Origin: an uncultured bacterium
Lineage (GTDB): Bacteria > Bacillota > Clostridia > Lachnospirales > Lachnospiraceae
NCBI GenBank assembly: GCA_947071365.1
Contig: CAMTFT010000056.1
Location: 1 to 8,183, forward strand
Length of the DNA: 8,183 bases
Direction: 5' to 3'
Shown here: positions 1 through 6,815 of the stretch, one piece after another
How the letters are laid out: each line of letters opens with the position of its first letter
How positions within the stretch are numbered: position 1 is the first letter of the stretch
The notes under the pieces: generated by a model
Seen by the model: the letters and a program-made list of their open reading frames with translations, nothing else
What the model was told of the DNA's origin: nothing
Database searches by the model: none
Program-made: the position numbers and the translations under genes

Positions 1-46
1 TACACCTATTAAGTCGTCGGCAGCGTCAGATGTGTATAAGAGACAG
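1..46. other. Sequencing adapter, left end (not genomic)
   Basis: Positions 28-46 are the 19-base Tn5 mosaic end AGATGTGTATAAGAGACAG. Positions 14-27 are the Nextera read-1 arm TCGTCGGCAGCGTC. Positions 6-13 (CTATTAAG) sit where the i5 index belongs, and 1-5 (TACAC) match the end of the P5 primer. From memory CTATTAAG is the Nextera XT index S518. Bases 6-46 are the exact reverse complement of 8143-8183. Genomic sequence starts at about 47. The peptides MCIRDS (plus strand) and SYTHLTLPTT (minus strand) at this end are translated adapter. Confidence 0.98.
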
Positions 47-1400
47 CCAGGAACCCCAGGGCCTTTTCCTTGCCGCCCTTATAATCCGCCACAGACTGCG
101 GGTTCGCAGCGATCACCCTCTCTACAACGCTTCGAAGCTCGCCCTCGTCATTGACAGCCTTCAAGCCGTGCTCTTCCACGTATTTTTCCGGATCAACATT
201 ATCATAGAAGATCCGCTCAAACACTTCCTTCGCCACGGTCTGATTGATCGTTCCGGCTTCTGTCAGCTCGATCAGCTTCGCCAGATACGCAGGAGAAAAG
301 CCGAGCGCATCCGGTTCCTGATTCTCTTCCTTCAAAAGGCGCAGCGTCTCGCCCATCAGCCAGTTGGATACTTTTTTCGGTCTGCCGCAAATAGCTGTGG
401 TCTCCTCGAAAATATCGGCCATGCGCTTGGAACCTGTCAGGATCTCCGCATCGTATTCCGGGATATCAAATTCCTTCTTGTACCGTGCCAGTTTCTCCGT
501 TCGAAGCTCCGGCTGACGATCCCTTACCGCCTGCAGCCATTCATCGCTGATGACCACCGGCACCAGATCCGGATCCGGGAAATAACGGTAATCGTGGGCA
601 TCCTCCTTCGAACGCATCGGGTAGGAATATTCCTTGTTGTCATCCCAGCGGCGTGTCTCCTGGATGACCTGTTTGCCCTCCTCCAAAAGCTCTATCTGTC
701 TTGCCCGTTCGCCGTCGATTGCTCTGGCAATCGCCTTGAAGGAATTCAGGTTTTTCATCTCCGTACGCGTTCCGAACTTTTCCGAACCGACTTCCCGGAC
801 AGAGAGGTTCACATCGGCACGCATGGAGCCCTCCTGCAGCTTGCAGTCTGAAGCGCCGAGATACTGAATGATCAGCCTCAGCTTATCCAGATATGCAATG
901 ACCTCCTCCGCATTTCGCATATCCGGTTCGGATACGATCTCGATCAGAGGTACGCCGCTTCGGTTGTAATCCACCAGAGAGCAGTCCTCCCACTCATCAT
1001 GGATCAGCTTGCCGGCATCCTCCTCCATATGGATCTCGTGGATACCAATGACCTTTTTCCCTGATGCCGTCTCGATCTCGATGCCGCCATCGTGGCAAAT
1101 CGGCAGGTACAATTGAGAAATCTGGTAATTCTGCGGATTGTCCGGATAAAAATAGTTCTTGCGGTCGAATTTGCAATACTGATGGATCTGGCAATTCGTA
1201 GCCAGGCCGACTGCCATGGCATACTCCACCACCTGCTTATTCAGTACAGGAAGGGAACCCGGCATACCGGTACAAACGGGACACGTATGGGTATTCGGCG
1301 CTCCCCCAAAGGCGGTGGAACAGCCGCAGAAAATTTTTGTCTTCGTTGCCAGCTCGACATGAACCTCCAGGCCGATCACCGTCTCATACTGTTTCGCCAT
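47..1400 (-). CDS. gatB: GatB, subunit B of Asp/Glu-tRNA amidotransferase (3' end missing)
   Basis: GatB is the kinase/amidase subunit of GatCAB. It binds the mischarged tRNA, activates Asp-tRNA-Asn or Glu-tRNA-Gln with ATP, and amidates it with ammonia channelled from GatA. I start it at the ATG at 1400-1398: AGGAGG (1415-1410) lies 9 bases upstream, and MAKQYETVIGLEVHVEL is the usual GatB N-terminus. Visible marks are the CxC/CxxC metal site (Cys25, Cys27, Cys40, Cys43), the KNYFYPDNPQNYQISQ segment (81-96), HEIHMEEDAGK (121-131), the family signature DYNRSGVPLIEIVSEPD (144-160) and HDYRYFPDPDL (269-279). The YqeY-like tRNA-binding tail begins around residue 330. The 451 genomic codons end at KALGFL; a normal GatB is about 475 residues, so roughly 25 are missing. 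The 12 residues that continue the frame to its stop come from adapter. The start lies one base after the gatA stop (TAA-T-ATG), which suggests translational coupling. Confidence 0.97.
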
Positions 1401-1401
1401 A

Positions 1402-3069
1402 TTAGTCCGCCTCCTTTCCTTCACGGCTGGCCGAAGCTGCTCTACCGCTGCCGTTTTCACAGCCAGCCAAAGCCGCTCCTTTGTTCCCGCTTTCACAGAC
1501 AGTCGAAGCCGCTCTACCACCGCCGCTTTCACAGACAGTCAAAGCCGCTCTACCACCGCCGTTTTCACAACAAGTCAAAGCCGCTCCTCTGCTTCCGTTT
1601 TCATATAGGCTGCTAAGATCCGGCGACTGCCATTTCCCGCGCGCCTGTTCAAAGGCGTACGCCGCCCGGATAATGTTCTTCTCTTTAAAGCAGTCCCCCA
1701 GCATCTGCACACCGATGGGCAGTCCCCGGCTGTCTGTGCAGCACGGAACGGAAACTCCCGGCAAGCCTGCCAGATTCACAGAAATCGTATAGATATCACC
1801 GAGGTACATTTTCAGCGGGTCACTCAAGGAGGCCCCCAGCTTCGGCGCTGTTGTCGGCGCAGCCGGCGCCAGGATCACATCGTATTTTTCAAATGCCCGG
1901 TCAAAGGACTGTTTGATCAGCGCCTTCGTGCGCAGCGCTTTCAGGTAGTACGCATCGTAATAGCCGGAGCTTAAGACGAAGGAACCCAGCATGATACGGC
2001 GCTTTACCTCCTCGCCAAAGCCCTCGGAGCGGCTCTTTTTGTACATATTGTGAAGTCCCTCGTATTCCTTTGCGCGGTATCCGTATTTCACGCCGTCAAA
2101 ACGCGCCAGATTCGAGCTGGCCTCCGCGGATGCGATCACGTAGTATGCCGGAATCGCATAATCCACAAGGCTTAAATCAAACTCCTCCACGACCGCGCCT
2201 TTCTGCTTCAATACATCCGCCACGTGAAGGACTGCGTTTTTGACCTCATCCTCCAGCCCCTCGCTGAAATAGTCAGAGGGAATACCGACCCTCATCCCCT
2301 TCACATCGTCCACAAGGGCTGATGTAAAATCGTAATCCTGCCTGTAAACTGAGGTGCTGTCCTTTTTATCGTAGGCCGCGATCATCTCAAGGATCGCGGC
2401 ACAGTCCGAAATATCCTTCGCCACCGGCCCAATCTGGTCAAGGGATGAGCCGTACGCGATCAGGCCGTATCTGGAGACCGTCCCATACGTGGGCTTTAGT
2501 CCCGTCACGCCGCAGAATGAACTTGGCTGGCGGATGGAACCGCCCGTATCAGAACCAAGGGCATAAACGGCTTCTCCAGCCGCCACCGCCGCGCAGGAAC
2601 CGCCTGAGGAGCCCCCGGGTACGTGCTGCGTATTCCAGGGGTTTCTTGTCACTCCAAACGCAGAGGTCTCTGTAGTGCTTCCCATGGCAAATTCGTCCAT
2701 GTTCGTCTTGCCAATCACGATAGCCCCGGCTTTTTCCATATTCAAAATGGCTTCCGCCGAGTATGTCGGCACAAAATTGTATAATATTTTCGAACTGCAG
2801 GTCGTTTTCAGCCCCTCCGTACATATATTGTCCTTGACGGCTGCCGGAACTCCGGCCAGCGGCCCTGCTGCCTCTCCCTGACAGATATCTTTCTGTACTG
2901 CGTCGGCACGCCGCAGAGCCCGCTCCGCGTCCACCGTCACAAATCCGCCAATCTGTCCGTCCAGCGCGGCGATGCGGTCAAGGCTCGCCTGCACCGCTTC
3001 CCGAACCGATATTTCCTTTTCCTTTATCCTTCTGCCCAACTCCAGGGCAGTCATTTCCATAATCTGCAT
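1402..3069 (-). CDS. gatA: GatA, glutamine amidase subunit of GatCAB, with repeat-derived C-terminal tail
   Basis: GatA hydrolyses glutamine and passes the ammonia to GatB. It belongs to the amidase-signature family with a Ser-cisSer-Lys triad. From the ATG at 3069-3067 the triad falls at Lys79 (AAVKDN), Ser154 (PGGSSGGS) and Ser178 (SDTGGSIR), the numbering known for Staphylococcus GatA. AAGGAAG (3082-3076) lies 6 bases upstream. An in-frame ATG 8 codons earlier (3093) has no ribosome site, so I prefer 3069 and 555 residues. The core ends near residue 488 (SPDLSSL), the usual family length of about 485-490. About 67 extra residues follow: five 12-residue units of the type CESGGGRAASTV, then REGKEAD. 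They are encoded by 36-bp tandem repeats and have a Gly/Ala/Cys-rich composition unlike the core. The tail is probably dispensable for catalysis, as the triad and core are complete. Upstream, 116 bases with a long hairpin separate it from gatC. Confidence 0.97.
   Translation of the reverse strand: MQIMEMTALELGRRIKEKEISVREAVQASLDRIAALDGQIGGFVTVDAERALRRADAVQKDICQGEAAGPLAGVPAAVKDNICTEGLKTTCSSKILYNFVPTYSAEAILNMEKAGAIVIGKTNMDEFAMGSTTETSAFGVTRNPWNTQHVPGGSSGGSCAAVAAGEAVYALGSDTGGSIRQPSSFCGVTGLKPTYGTVSRYGLIAYGSSLDQIGPVAKDISDCAAILEMIAAYDKKDSTSVYRQDYDFTSALVDDVKGMRVGIPSDYFSEGLEDEVKNAVLHVADVLKQKGAVVEEFDLSLVDYAIPAYYVIASAEASSNLARFDGVKYGYRAKEYEGLHNMYKKSRSEGFGEEVKRRIMLGSFVLSSGYYDAYYLKALRTKALIKQSFDRAFEKYDVILAPAAPTTAPKLGASLSDPLKMYLGDIYTISVNLAGLPGVSVPCCTDSRGLPIGVQMLGDCFKEKNIIRAAYAFEQARGKWQSPDLSSLYENGSRGAALTCCENGGGRAALTVCESGGGRAASTVCESGNKGAALAGCENGSGRAASASREGKEAD
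1410..1415 (-). promoter_or_regulatory. gatB ribosome binding site inside gatA
   Basis: AGGAGG on the minus strand, 9 bases before the gatB ATG and inside the last codons of gatA. It decides the gatB start. The gatB frame stays open a further 44 codons upstream through the repeats to an ATG at 1532, but that extension has no ribosome site of its own and no resemblance to GatB. Confidence 0.85.
1419..1598 (-). repeat. 36-bp tandem repeat (5 units) at the 3' end of gatA
   Basis: Five head-to-tail units of exactly 36 bp start at 1419, 1455, 1491, 1527 and 1563 (plus-strand coordinates; a sixth, partial start TTTCAT is at 1599). Units at 1491 and 1527 differ at only 2 of 36 positions; the outer units are more diverged. 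Because 36 is a multiple of three, every unit adds 12 residues to GatA without shifting frame, and no frame-breaking change is seen. There are no spacers, so it is a minisatellite and not a CRISPR array. It lies between the natural end of the GatA core and the gatB ribosome site. Confidence 0.93.
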
Positions 3070-3107
3070 GTCGGACTTCCTTTCTTTTTTCATACCATCT
3101 GGTCACA

Positions 3108-3170
3108 GGCAGCCCATCCTGGGAAAGCTCAGAGAGATGTCCACTCTGAATTTTCCCGGGACGGGCTGCC
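3108..3170 (-). repeat. Long imperfect hairpin between gatC and gatA
   Basis: Arms 3108-3127 and 3151-3170 are inverted repeats of 20 bases. In the transcript nearly all pair, with one G-U and two mismatches; the outer eight pairs (GGCAGCCC/GGGCTGCC) are perfect. The loop holds a further short CAGAG/CTCTG pairing. No T-run follows in the direction of transcription, so it does not look like an intrinsic terminator. It occupies more than half of the 116-base gatC-gatA gap. It may be an RNA processing or stability element, or a small dispersed palindrome; the sequence does not say which. Confidence 0.75.
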
Positions 3171-3185
3171 TTGACGAAATGACAT

Positions 3186-3479
3186 TTACTCTACAGTCTT
3201 CGGCACCTTGAAGGAACCGTCCTTCTTTTCCGGTGCATTCGCCAGGATCTTCTCACTCTCGTCGCCATTCGTCACCACATCTTCCCGGAATACATTGTGT
3301 ACCGGAAACACGTGGGAGAGCGGCTCCACGCCGGACGTATCCAGCTCGTTCAGCTTGTCGATATAGTCCAGCATCCGTCCGATATCCGCTTTGGCCTGCT
3401 CCTTCTCCTCATCCGAAAGCTCCAGCTTCGCCAGAATTCCAACATACTCTATTGTCTCATCACTGATTATATTTGCCAT
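3186..3479 (-). CDS. gatC: GatC, small subunit of Asp/Glu-tRNA amidotransferase
   Basis: GatC wraps round the GatA-GatB interface and stabilises the complex. The 97-residue protein matches the family in length (about 95-100). It begins [21 protein letters not shown], the helical N-terminus, continues with the [16 protein letters not shown] segment (42-57), and ends with the conserved stretch NVFREDVV (62-69), [20 protein letters not shown] (78-97). I start at the ATG at 3479-3477 because GGAGG (3489-3485) lies 5 bases upstream. The ATG at 3491 overlaps that ribosome site and would add only MEAA. It follows the zinc-ribbon gene by 101 bases and precedes gatA by 116, so it is likely cotranscribed with both. 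Confidence 0.97.
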   Translation of the reverse strand: MANIISDETIEYVGILAKLELSDEEKEQAKADIGRMLDYIDKLNELDTSGVEPLSHVFPVHNVFREDVVTNGDESEKILANAPEKKDGSFKVPKTVE

Positions 3480-3549
3480 AGCTGCCTCCATCTTCTTTTA
3501 AATTGTTCCAACGCCTGGTATCCCTTTGACCTCAGTATCCGATCCGGCG

Positions 3550-3578
3550 GCAGCATGGCTTCAAATGCCGTATGCTGC
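3550..3578 (-). repeat. Hairpin just after the zinc-ribbon gene stop
   Basis: GCAGCAT (3550-3556) pairs perfectly with ATGCTGC (3572-3578), with an inner GGC/GCC step. It begins 2 bases beyond the stop codon of the membrane protein gene on the transcribed strand. No T-run follows, so it is not a clear terminator. It could protect the upstream message from 3' decay and so uncouple expression of the two halves of the operon; that is only inference. Confidence 0.45.
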
Positions 3579-3580
3579 AC

Positions 3581-4732
3581 TTAGTAGCTCGGGATCAGCT
3601 TTATCGCAGTCTCTGTACCATACGTTTCCAGTTCAACCGTACTTTTTTCCCTGAAAGGGAACCGGTAAAACACGGGCTGATCCCTGTCCACGGAAACAAA
3701 ATATGTGCCGCCATTTTCCCCATCCTTTATGATAAGGGAGGCACTGCAATACTCTCCCTCGGGAACATCCTCACATACGAGCGTAACATCATAGACTCCT
3801 GCCTGAAAATCTTCCCCGGCAGTCATGTTATTTTCCACCGTGATTTCTTCAGACAGTTGCTGCATCTTATGCTCCTTTACTGTTCCCTCGCTCTGCCCGG
3901 TGATCCTGATATTCTGCTCGCAGTCTTCCACGTAGATCACTGCGCCCGTACGAAGCTCCAGCACCTCTGAAAGCTCGAAATAATTCCTGTCATTGTCATC
4001 CTGATAAGACTGGCTTTCCACAGAGCGCAGGTAAATACTGTGGCTGTATTCATCCTCCGGATTCCACCAGTTGATCCATGCGTTGCCTGCATCACAGTAA
4101 AGCTGGTAGCGGCCCGCCGGAAGCTCATAGCCGACGTTGTAGATTCCCGTGGTCAGCTCCGCCTCAAAATATGCATCCCCTGCTTCATCCCAGGACTCCT
4201 GTGATGGCTTCTGCTGCGCCGGAGCCTTTGATGAGCCGTTCCCGTTGTAATCTTCGTTTTCTTCAAAAAATGAGCCGAAACGCTCTTCAAAGAAATCCGG
4301 TATATTTTCCACCACAGCACCGATCAGCCCTGCCAGGATCTCAAAAACAACGATCAGTATCACGATCCAGCGAACCAGCTTTCCTGCGCCGCCTTTCTTT
4401 TTTACTGTTCCGGTCTGGCGGCGCTCCTTCAGCTTCTTTGCACGCTGAGCTTTACTTTCCTTTCCCTGTATGCTTCCCCCAAAGACATCACCGGAAGCTT
4501 TTCCAGCCCTCTGCACTTTTTCATAGCTCACATATTTCGCATTTTTCTGCGTTTTACCCGCTTTGTCATTGTCCCGGTTCAGATTATCCTCGCATTTTCC
4601 CCGGTGAAACATCGTCGCCTTTTCGTTGTGCGTATTCAGATGATATTTCTTATCATTTTTCGTATTGTCAAGCCCACACTCCGTACATCTTCCATTTGCA
4701 AGCCTGCCCCCACATAAAGTACACCGTTCCAT
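3581..4732 (-). CDS. Unrecognised zinc-ribbon, single-pass membrane protein
   Basis: I cannot name this 383-residue protein. Visible parts: an N-terminal zinc ribbon with two CxxC knuckles (Cys4, Cys7, Cys16, Cys19); a polar, strongly basic linker to about residue 118 (many Lys/Arg at 91-121); one hydrophobic segment at about 119-141 (LVRWIVILIVVFEILAGLIG); an acidic stretch after it (145-162); then a presumably extracellular region. That region seems to hold two related beta-rich units, 191-280 and 305-380, each opening with a G-x-Y-x-V motif followed by a P-x-G-x-Y motif (GIYNVGYELPAGRYQ and AGVYDVTLVCEDVPEGEYC), a style common in Firmicute surface and lipoproteins. Positive-inside bias puts the ribbon in the cytoplasm. 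GGGAGG lies 5 bases before the ATG. It sits between aspS and gatC on the same strand, yet nothing in it suggests a tRNA function. Its role is unknown. Confidence 0.88.
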   Translation of the reverse strand: MERCTLCGGRLANGRCTECGLDNTKNDKKYHLNTHNEKATMFHRGKCEDNLNRDNDKAGKTQKNAKYVSYEKVQRAGKASGDVFGGSIQGKESKAQRAKKLKERRQTGTVKKKGGAGKLVRWIVILIVVFEILAGLIGAVVENIPDFFEERFGSFFEENEDYNGNGSSKAPAQQKPSQESWDEAGDAYFEAELTTGIYNVGYELPAGRYQLYCDAGNAWINWWNPEDEYSHSIYLRSVESQSYQDDNDRNYFELSEVLELRTGAVIYVEDCEQNIRITGQSEGTVKEHKMQQLSEEITVENNMTAGEDFQAGVYDVTLVCEDVPEGEYCSASLIIKDGENGGTYFVSVDRDQPVFYRFPFREKSTVELETYGTETAIKLIPSY

Positions 4733-4888
4733 AATTACCTCCCGATTTTATCCTTATCCGTCAACACCGCCCTGTCAGATCATCTGCTTCTGACGAGACG
4801 GTATCGCTTTCGTTTTGCGAGCGTTTTCCCCGGCCATTCCCGTCCGGCTTCATCGCGCACAATCCGGGAGGAAATACCACCTGTACTG
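4733..4888 (-). other. Gap between aspS and the zinc-ribbon gene
   Basis: These 156 bases carry the ribosome site of the zinc-ribbon gene (4743-4738) and a small perfect hairpin, GTCAGA/TCTGAC (4774-4779 with 4789-4794). I see no convincing promoter and no hairpin with a T-run, so read-through from aspS is the simplest reading. Confidence 0.5.
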
Positions 4889-6220
4889 TTACGGTTCCAG
4901 CCTCGACAAGTCTCTGGGGAATAACGTAGTCTCTCTTACATTATCCTCTCCTACCAGCTTCATTGTCAAGCGTTCCAGGCCAATTCCCAGCCCTCCATGG
5001 GGCGGCATTCCGTATTTAAAGGTGTCAAGGTACTGATCCATGCCCTCTTCCGACATTCCCCGGGCCGCGATCTTCTCCCGAAGCTTCCGGTAATCGTGGA
5101 TACGCTGTCCTCCGGTGGTAATCTCCAGCCCATGAAACAGAAGGTCAAAGCTGAGGGTGAACTTCGTATCCTCCGGGTCATCCATTGCGTAGAAGGGACG
5201 CTTTTTCGACGGATAATGCGTGACGAACACGAAATCCGCATCGTACTCTTCTTTAAAATACCGCCCGATCAGCGTTTCCTCCTCCGGCTCCAGATCGTAC
5301 GGGTTCCTGATCTTGCGGTCATATTTTTTCGAAACAAGCTCCTTTGCCTTATCGAAACGAACCATCGGAATTTCATCCGTCTTCGGAAGCGTAACATCCA
5401 GGATCTTCAATTCCTGCGCATACTCCGATGCCAGAAGCTTCATCGTATACTGAAGGAAGCCCGTTTCCATCTCCATGATATCCGTAAAGCTGTCGATATA
5501 GCCCATCTCAAAGTCGAGGCTCGTATATTCATTCAGGTGGCGTTTCGTATTGTGCTTCTCAGCTCGAAATACGGGAGCTGTCTCAAATACGCGGTCAAAC
5601 ACGCCTACCATCATCTGCTTGTAGAACTGCGGGCTCTGGGCCAGTACCGCCGGGTGGTGAAAATAATCCAGCTTGAAAATATTGGAGCCGCCCTCCGCTC
5701 CCTTTGCACCGATCTTCGGCGTGTGGATCTCCGTGAACTGCTGGCTGTACAGATAATCCCGAAATCCCCGGACGATTCCCTCCTGGATACGGAACTTTGC
5801 CCGCTCCCGCACGTTGCGCAGGGAAATACTTCTGTTGTTCAGCTTTGCCTCCAGGGACGTATTTAATTTCCATTTCCCCACCGGCAGCGGCAGCACGTCG
5901 TAAGGCGTCGTAAGCACCTTTCCCTCCGATACCCGGATCTCAATTCCATGAGGCGCGCGCGCATCCTGACAGAGAATACCGGTCAGCTCCACCGTCTGAG
6001 ACTCCCGGATCTCCTTTGCCGGAAGCGAGGATATTCCCTCCTCGAATACACACTGCAGCAGTCCGCCGCGCTTGCGCAGCACGACAAAAACCACATCCCC
6101 CATGTCCCGGATGGTGTGTACGAATCCGTTTACCTTCACCCGCGTACCGACGCGTTCCGGCCTTAAGAGCTCCTCCAGTTCCAGTGTTTCCTTTGCTGTA
6201 AGTCCTGATAAAAATTCCAT
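4889..6220 (-). CDS. aspS: Aspartyl-tRNA synthetase, archaeal type, probably non-discriminating (Asp/Asn)
   Basis: This class II synthetase attaches aspartate to tRNA-Asp and, if non-discriminating, also to tRNA-Asn, giving the substrate of GatCAB. At 443 residues it is the short archaeal/eukaryotic form (AspRS2) without the insertion domain of the roughly 590-residue bacterial enzyme. The N-terminal OB-fold anticodon domain covers about 20-105. Motif 1 lies around FTEIHTPKIGAKGAEGG (162-178), motif 2 is FRAEKHNTKRHLNEYTSLDFE (218-238) and motif 3 is GIGLERLTM (412-420) with Arg417. By eye alignment to Thermococcus AspRS, His35 (GFVHTIRD) replaces the Trp and Pro90 (RAPHGIEI) replaces the Lys that mark discriminating enzymes; His and Pro there are the known non-discriminating pair. 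AAGGAG (6232-6227) 6 bases before the ATG at 6220 fixes the start; a longer open frame to 6298 has no such support. It is the first gene after the T-box leader. A separate AspRS for tRNA-Asp elsewhere in the genome is possible. Confidence 0.95.
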   Translation of the reverse strand: MEFLSGLTAKETLELEELLRPERVGTRVKVNGFVHTIRDMGDVVFVVLRKRGGLLQCVFEEGISSLPAKEIRESQTVELTGILCQDARAPHGIEIRVSEGKVLTTPYDVLPLPVGKWKLNTSLEAKLNNRSISLRNVRERAKFRIQEGIVRGFRDYLYSQQFTEIHTPKIGAKGAEGGSNIFKLDYFHHPAVLAQSPQFYKQMMVGVFDRVFETAPVFRAEKHNTKRHLNEYTSLDFEMGYIDSFTDIMEMETGFLQYTMKLLASEYAQELKILDVTLPKTDEIPMVRFDKAKELVSKKYDRKIRNPYDLEPEEETLIGRYFKEEYDADFVFVTHYPSKKRPFYAMDDPEDTKFTLSFDLLFHGLEITTGGQRIHDYRKLREKIAARGMSEEGMDQYLDTFKYGMPPHGGLGIGLERLTMKLVGEDNVRETTLFPRDLSRLEP

Positions 6221-6265
6221 TCTGTTCTCCTTCCGCTTCCGGGATCCTCCGTGTACAAAACAAAA

Positions 6266-6280
6266 ATGTACTCTGTACAT
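6266..6280 (-). terminator. Short hairpin with T-run in the aspS leader
   Basis: On the minus strand ATGTAC-AGA-GTACAT forms a 6-bp stem with a three-base loop, followed at once by TTTTTGTTTT (6265-6256). A second TGTAC (6256-6252) can pair with the GTACA of the same hairpin, giving an alternative fold that would break it. It lies 46 bases before the aspS start. The stem is AT-rich and short, so termination may be weak or absent. Confidence 0.35.
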
Positions 6281-6332
6281 CTCTGCGTCTTGGACCATCT
6301 ACAGTGAAGCATTTTTCTGCGGATAATATAAA

Positions 6333-6375
6333 AAGAACCGGTAAAAACCATATAAATATGATTCTGCCAGTTCTT
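6333..6375 (-). terminator. Second intrinsic-terminator-like hairpin in the aspS leader
   Basis: AAGAACTGG (6375-6367) pairs with CCGGTTCTT (6341-6333) with one G-U. An inner AT-rich stem (6363-6356 with 6353-6346) extends it. The T-rich TTTATATT follows on the transcript (6332-6325), and outer GATAA/TTATC bases can extend the stem further. It is a better terminator by eye than the T-box one 46 bases upstream. The other strand also has the form of a terminator, so it could act in both directions. It has no T-box sequence of its own. Confidence 0.6.
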
Positions 6376-6420
6376 CCCGTTTTTATCTCTGCCTTTGACG
6401 GCCCGATGCACATAAAGAAT

Positions 6421-6449
6421 CCCGGAACATCATAATATGATATTCCGGG
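6421..6449 (-). terminator. T-box terminator hairpin
   Basis: CCCGGAA (6449-6443) pairs with TTCCGGG (6427-6421); a U-G pair and ATCATA/TATGAT continue to a three-base loop, 14 pairs in all. ATTCTTTAT follows. Its 5' arm is also the 3' arm of the antiterminator: CCCG (6449-6446) can pair instead with CGGG (6479-6476), and CCGT (6453-6450) with GCGG (6468-6465). The two folds exclude each other, as a T-box switch requires. Confidence 0.85.
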
Positions 6450-6718
6450 ACGGATAATCTATACCCGCGGTACCACCCGCATTGCAGACACCTTCGTCTG
6501 CCTCTCTTTTTACACTTAACGCGTGCGACGTACTGCCCTACTTATCGTATCTCCTGCCCCGCTGCACACGCCTGATATGCCAGCGCCGGATACGGTTCAA
6601 ACAGTCAGCTCCGGAGTGTTCCCTATTGTCTCCTTCCCTCCATCGGCACTCTCAGTCGGTGATGCCGAATTCCTGTCAAGTTTCAGAAACAGAGTCTCCT
6701 TCATTGCCTTTTTATAAT
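6421..6718 (-). promoter_or_regulatory. T-box riboswitch leader of the aspS-gatCAB operon (Asn, perhaps also Glu)
   Basis: This leader senses uncharged tRNA and lets transcription pass when it binds. The T-box core GGGTGGTACCGCG is at 6478-6466, with the bulge TGGTACC (6475-6469) whose TGGT would meet the tRNA acceptor end. Stem III is GCAGAC/GTCTGC (6501-6496 with 6489-6484). Stem II closes with CGTATC/GATACG (6594-6589 with 6551-6546). Stem I spans about 6706-6601; its GGAG (6699-6696) can pair with CTCC (6616-6613), and the bases just before CTCC are GGGAACA. The specifier AAC (6620-6618) followed by a purine means asparagine; the shifted triplet GAA (6621-6619) would mean glutamate. This fits a switch that answers starvation for Asn-tRNA. 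Fold and codon choice are from reading by eye. Confidence 0.92.
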
Positions 6719-6724
6719 GGAGTA

Positions 6725-6753
6725 ATCCTAGCACAATTTTTAAAGGCTGGCAA
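6725..6753 (-). promoter_or_regulatory. Promoter of the T-box-aspS-gatCAB operon
   Basis: On the minus strand TTGCCA (6753-6748) and TAGGAT (6730-6725) are 17 bases apart, a good vegetative sigma-factor promoter. An A/T-rich stretch just upstream (6770-6758) could serve as an UP element. Transcription would begin near 6718, directly before T-box stem I. Confidence 0.7.
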
Positions 6754-6815
6754 GGGGTTTTTTTAAAAAGTTCCCGACGCGTCACGCTTTTCCTGCAATT
6801 CCTGAAAATTTACAG

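Noticed and set aside
30..851. Long plus-strand frame opposite gatB, beginning MCIRDS
   Set aside because: It starts in adapter and is antisense to a clear gatB; the protein has no recognisable motif. Other antisense frames opposite gatA, aspS and asnA (for example 4997-5866 and 7052-7948) are rejected likewise.
1419..1598. Repeats of 36 bp, a usual CRISPR repeat length
   Set aside because: Units abut without spacers, drift in sequence, and lie in frame inside gatA; no cas gene is near.
4733..4888. Possible promoter TTGACG (4763-4758 region) before the zinc-ribbon gene
   Set aside because: The only -10-like TAAAAT follows just 8 bases later, far too close.
5940..6413. Minus-strand frame across the aspS leader and aspS 5' end
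   Set aside because: It lacks a ribosome site at 6413, crosses the terminator-like hairpin, and overlaps aspS out of frame.
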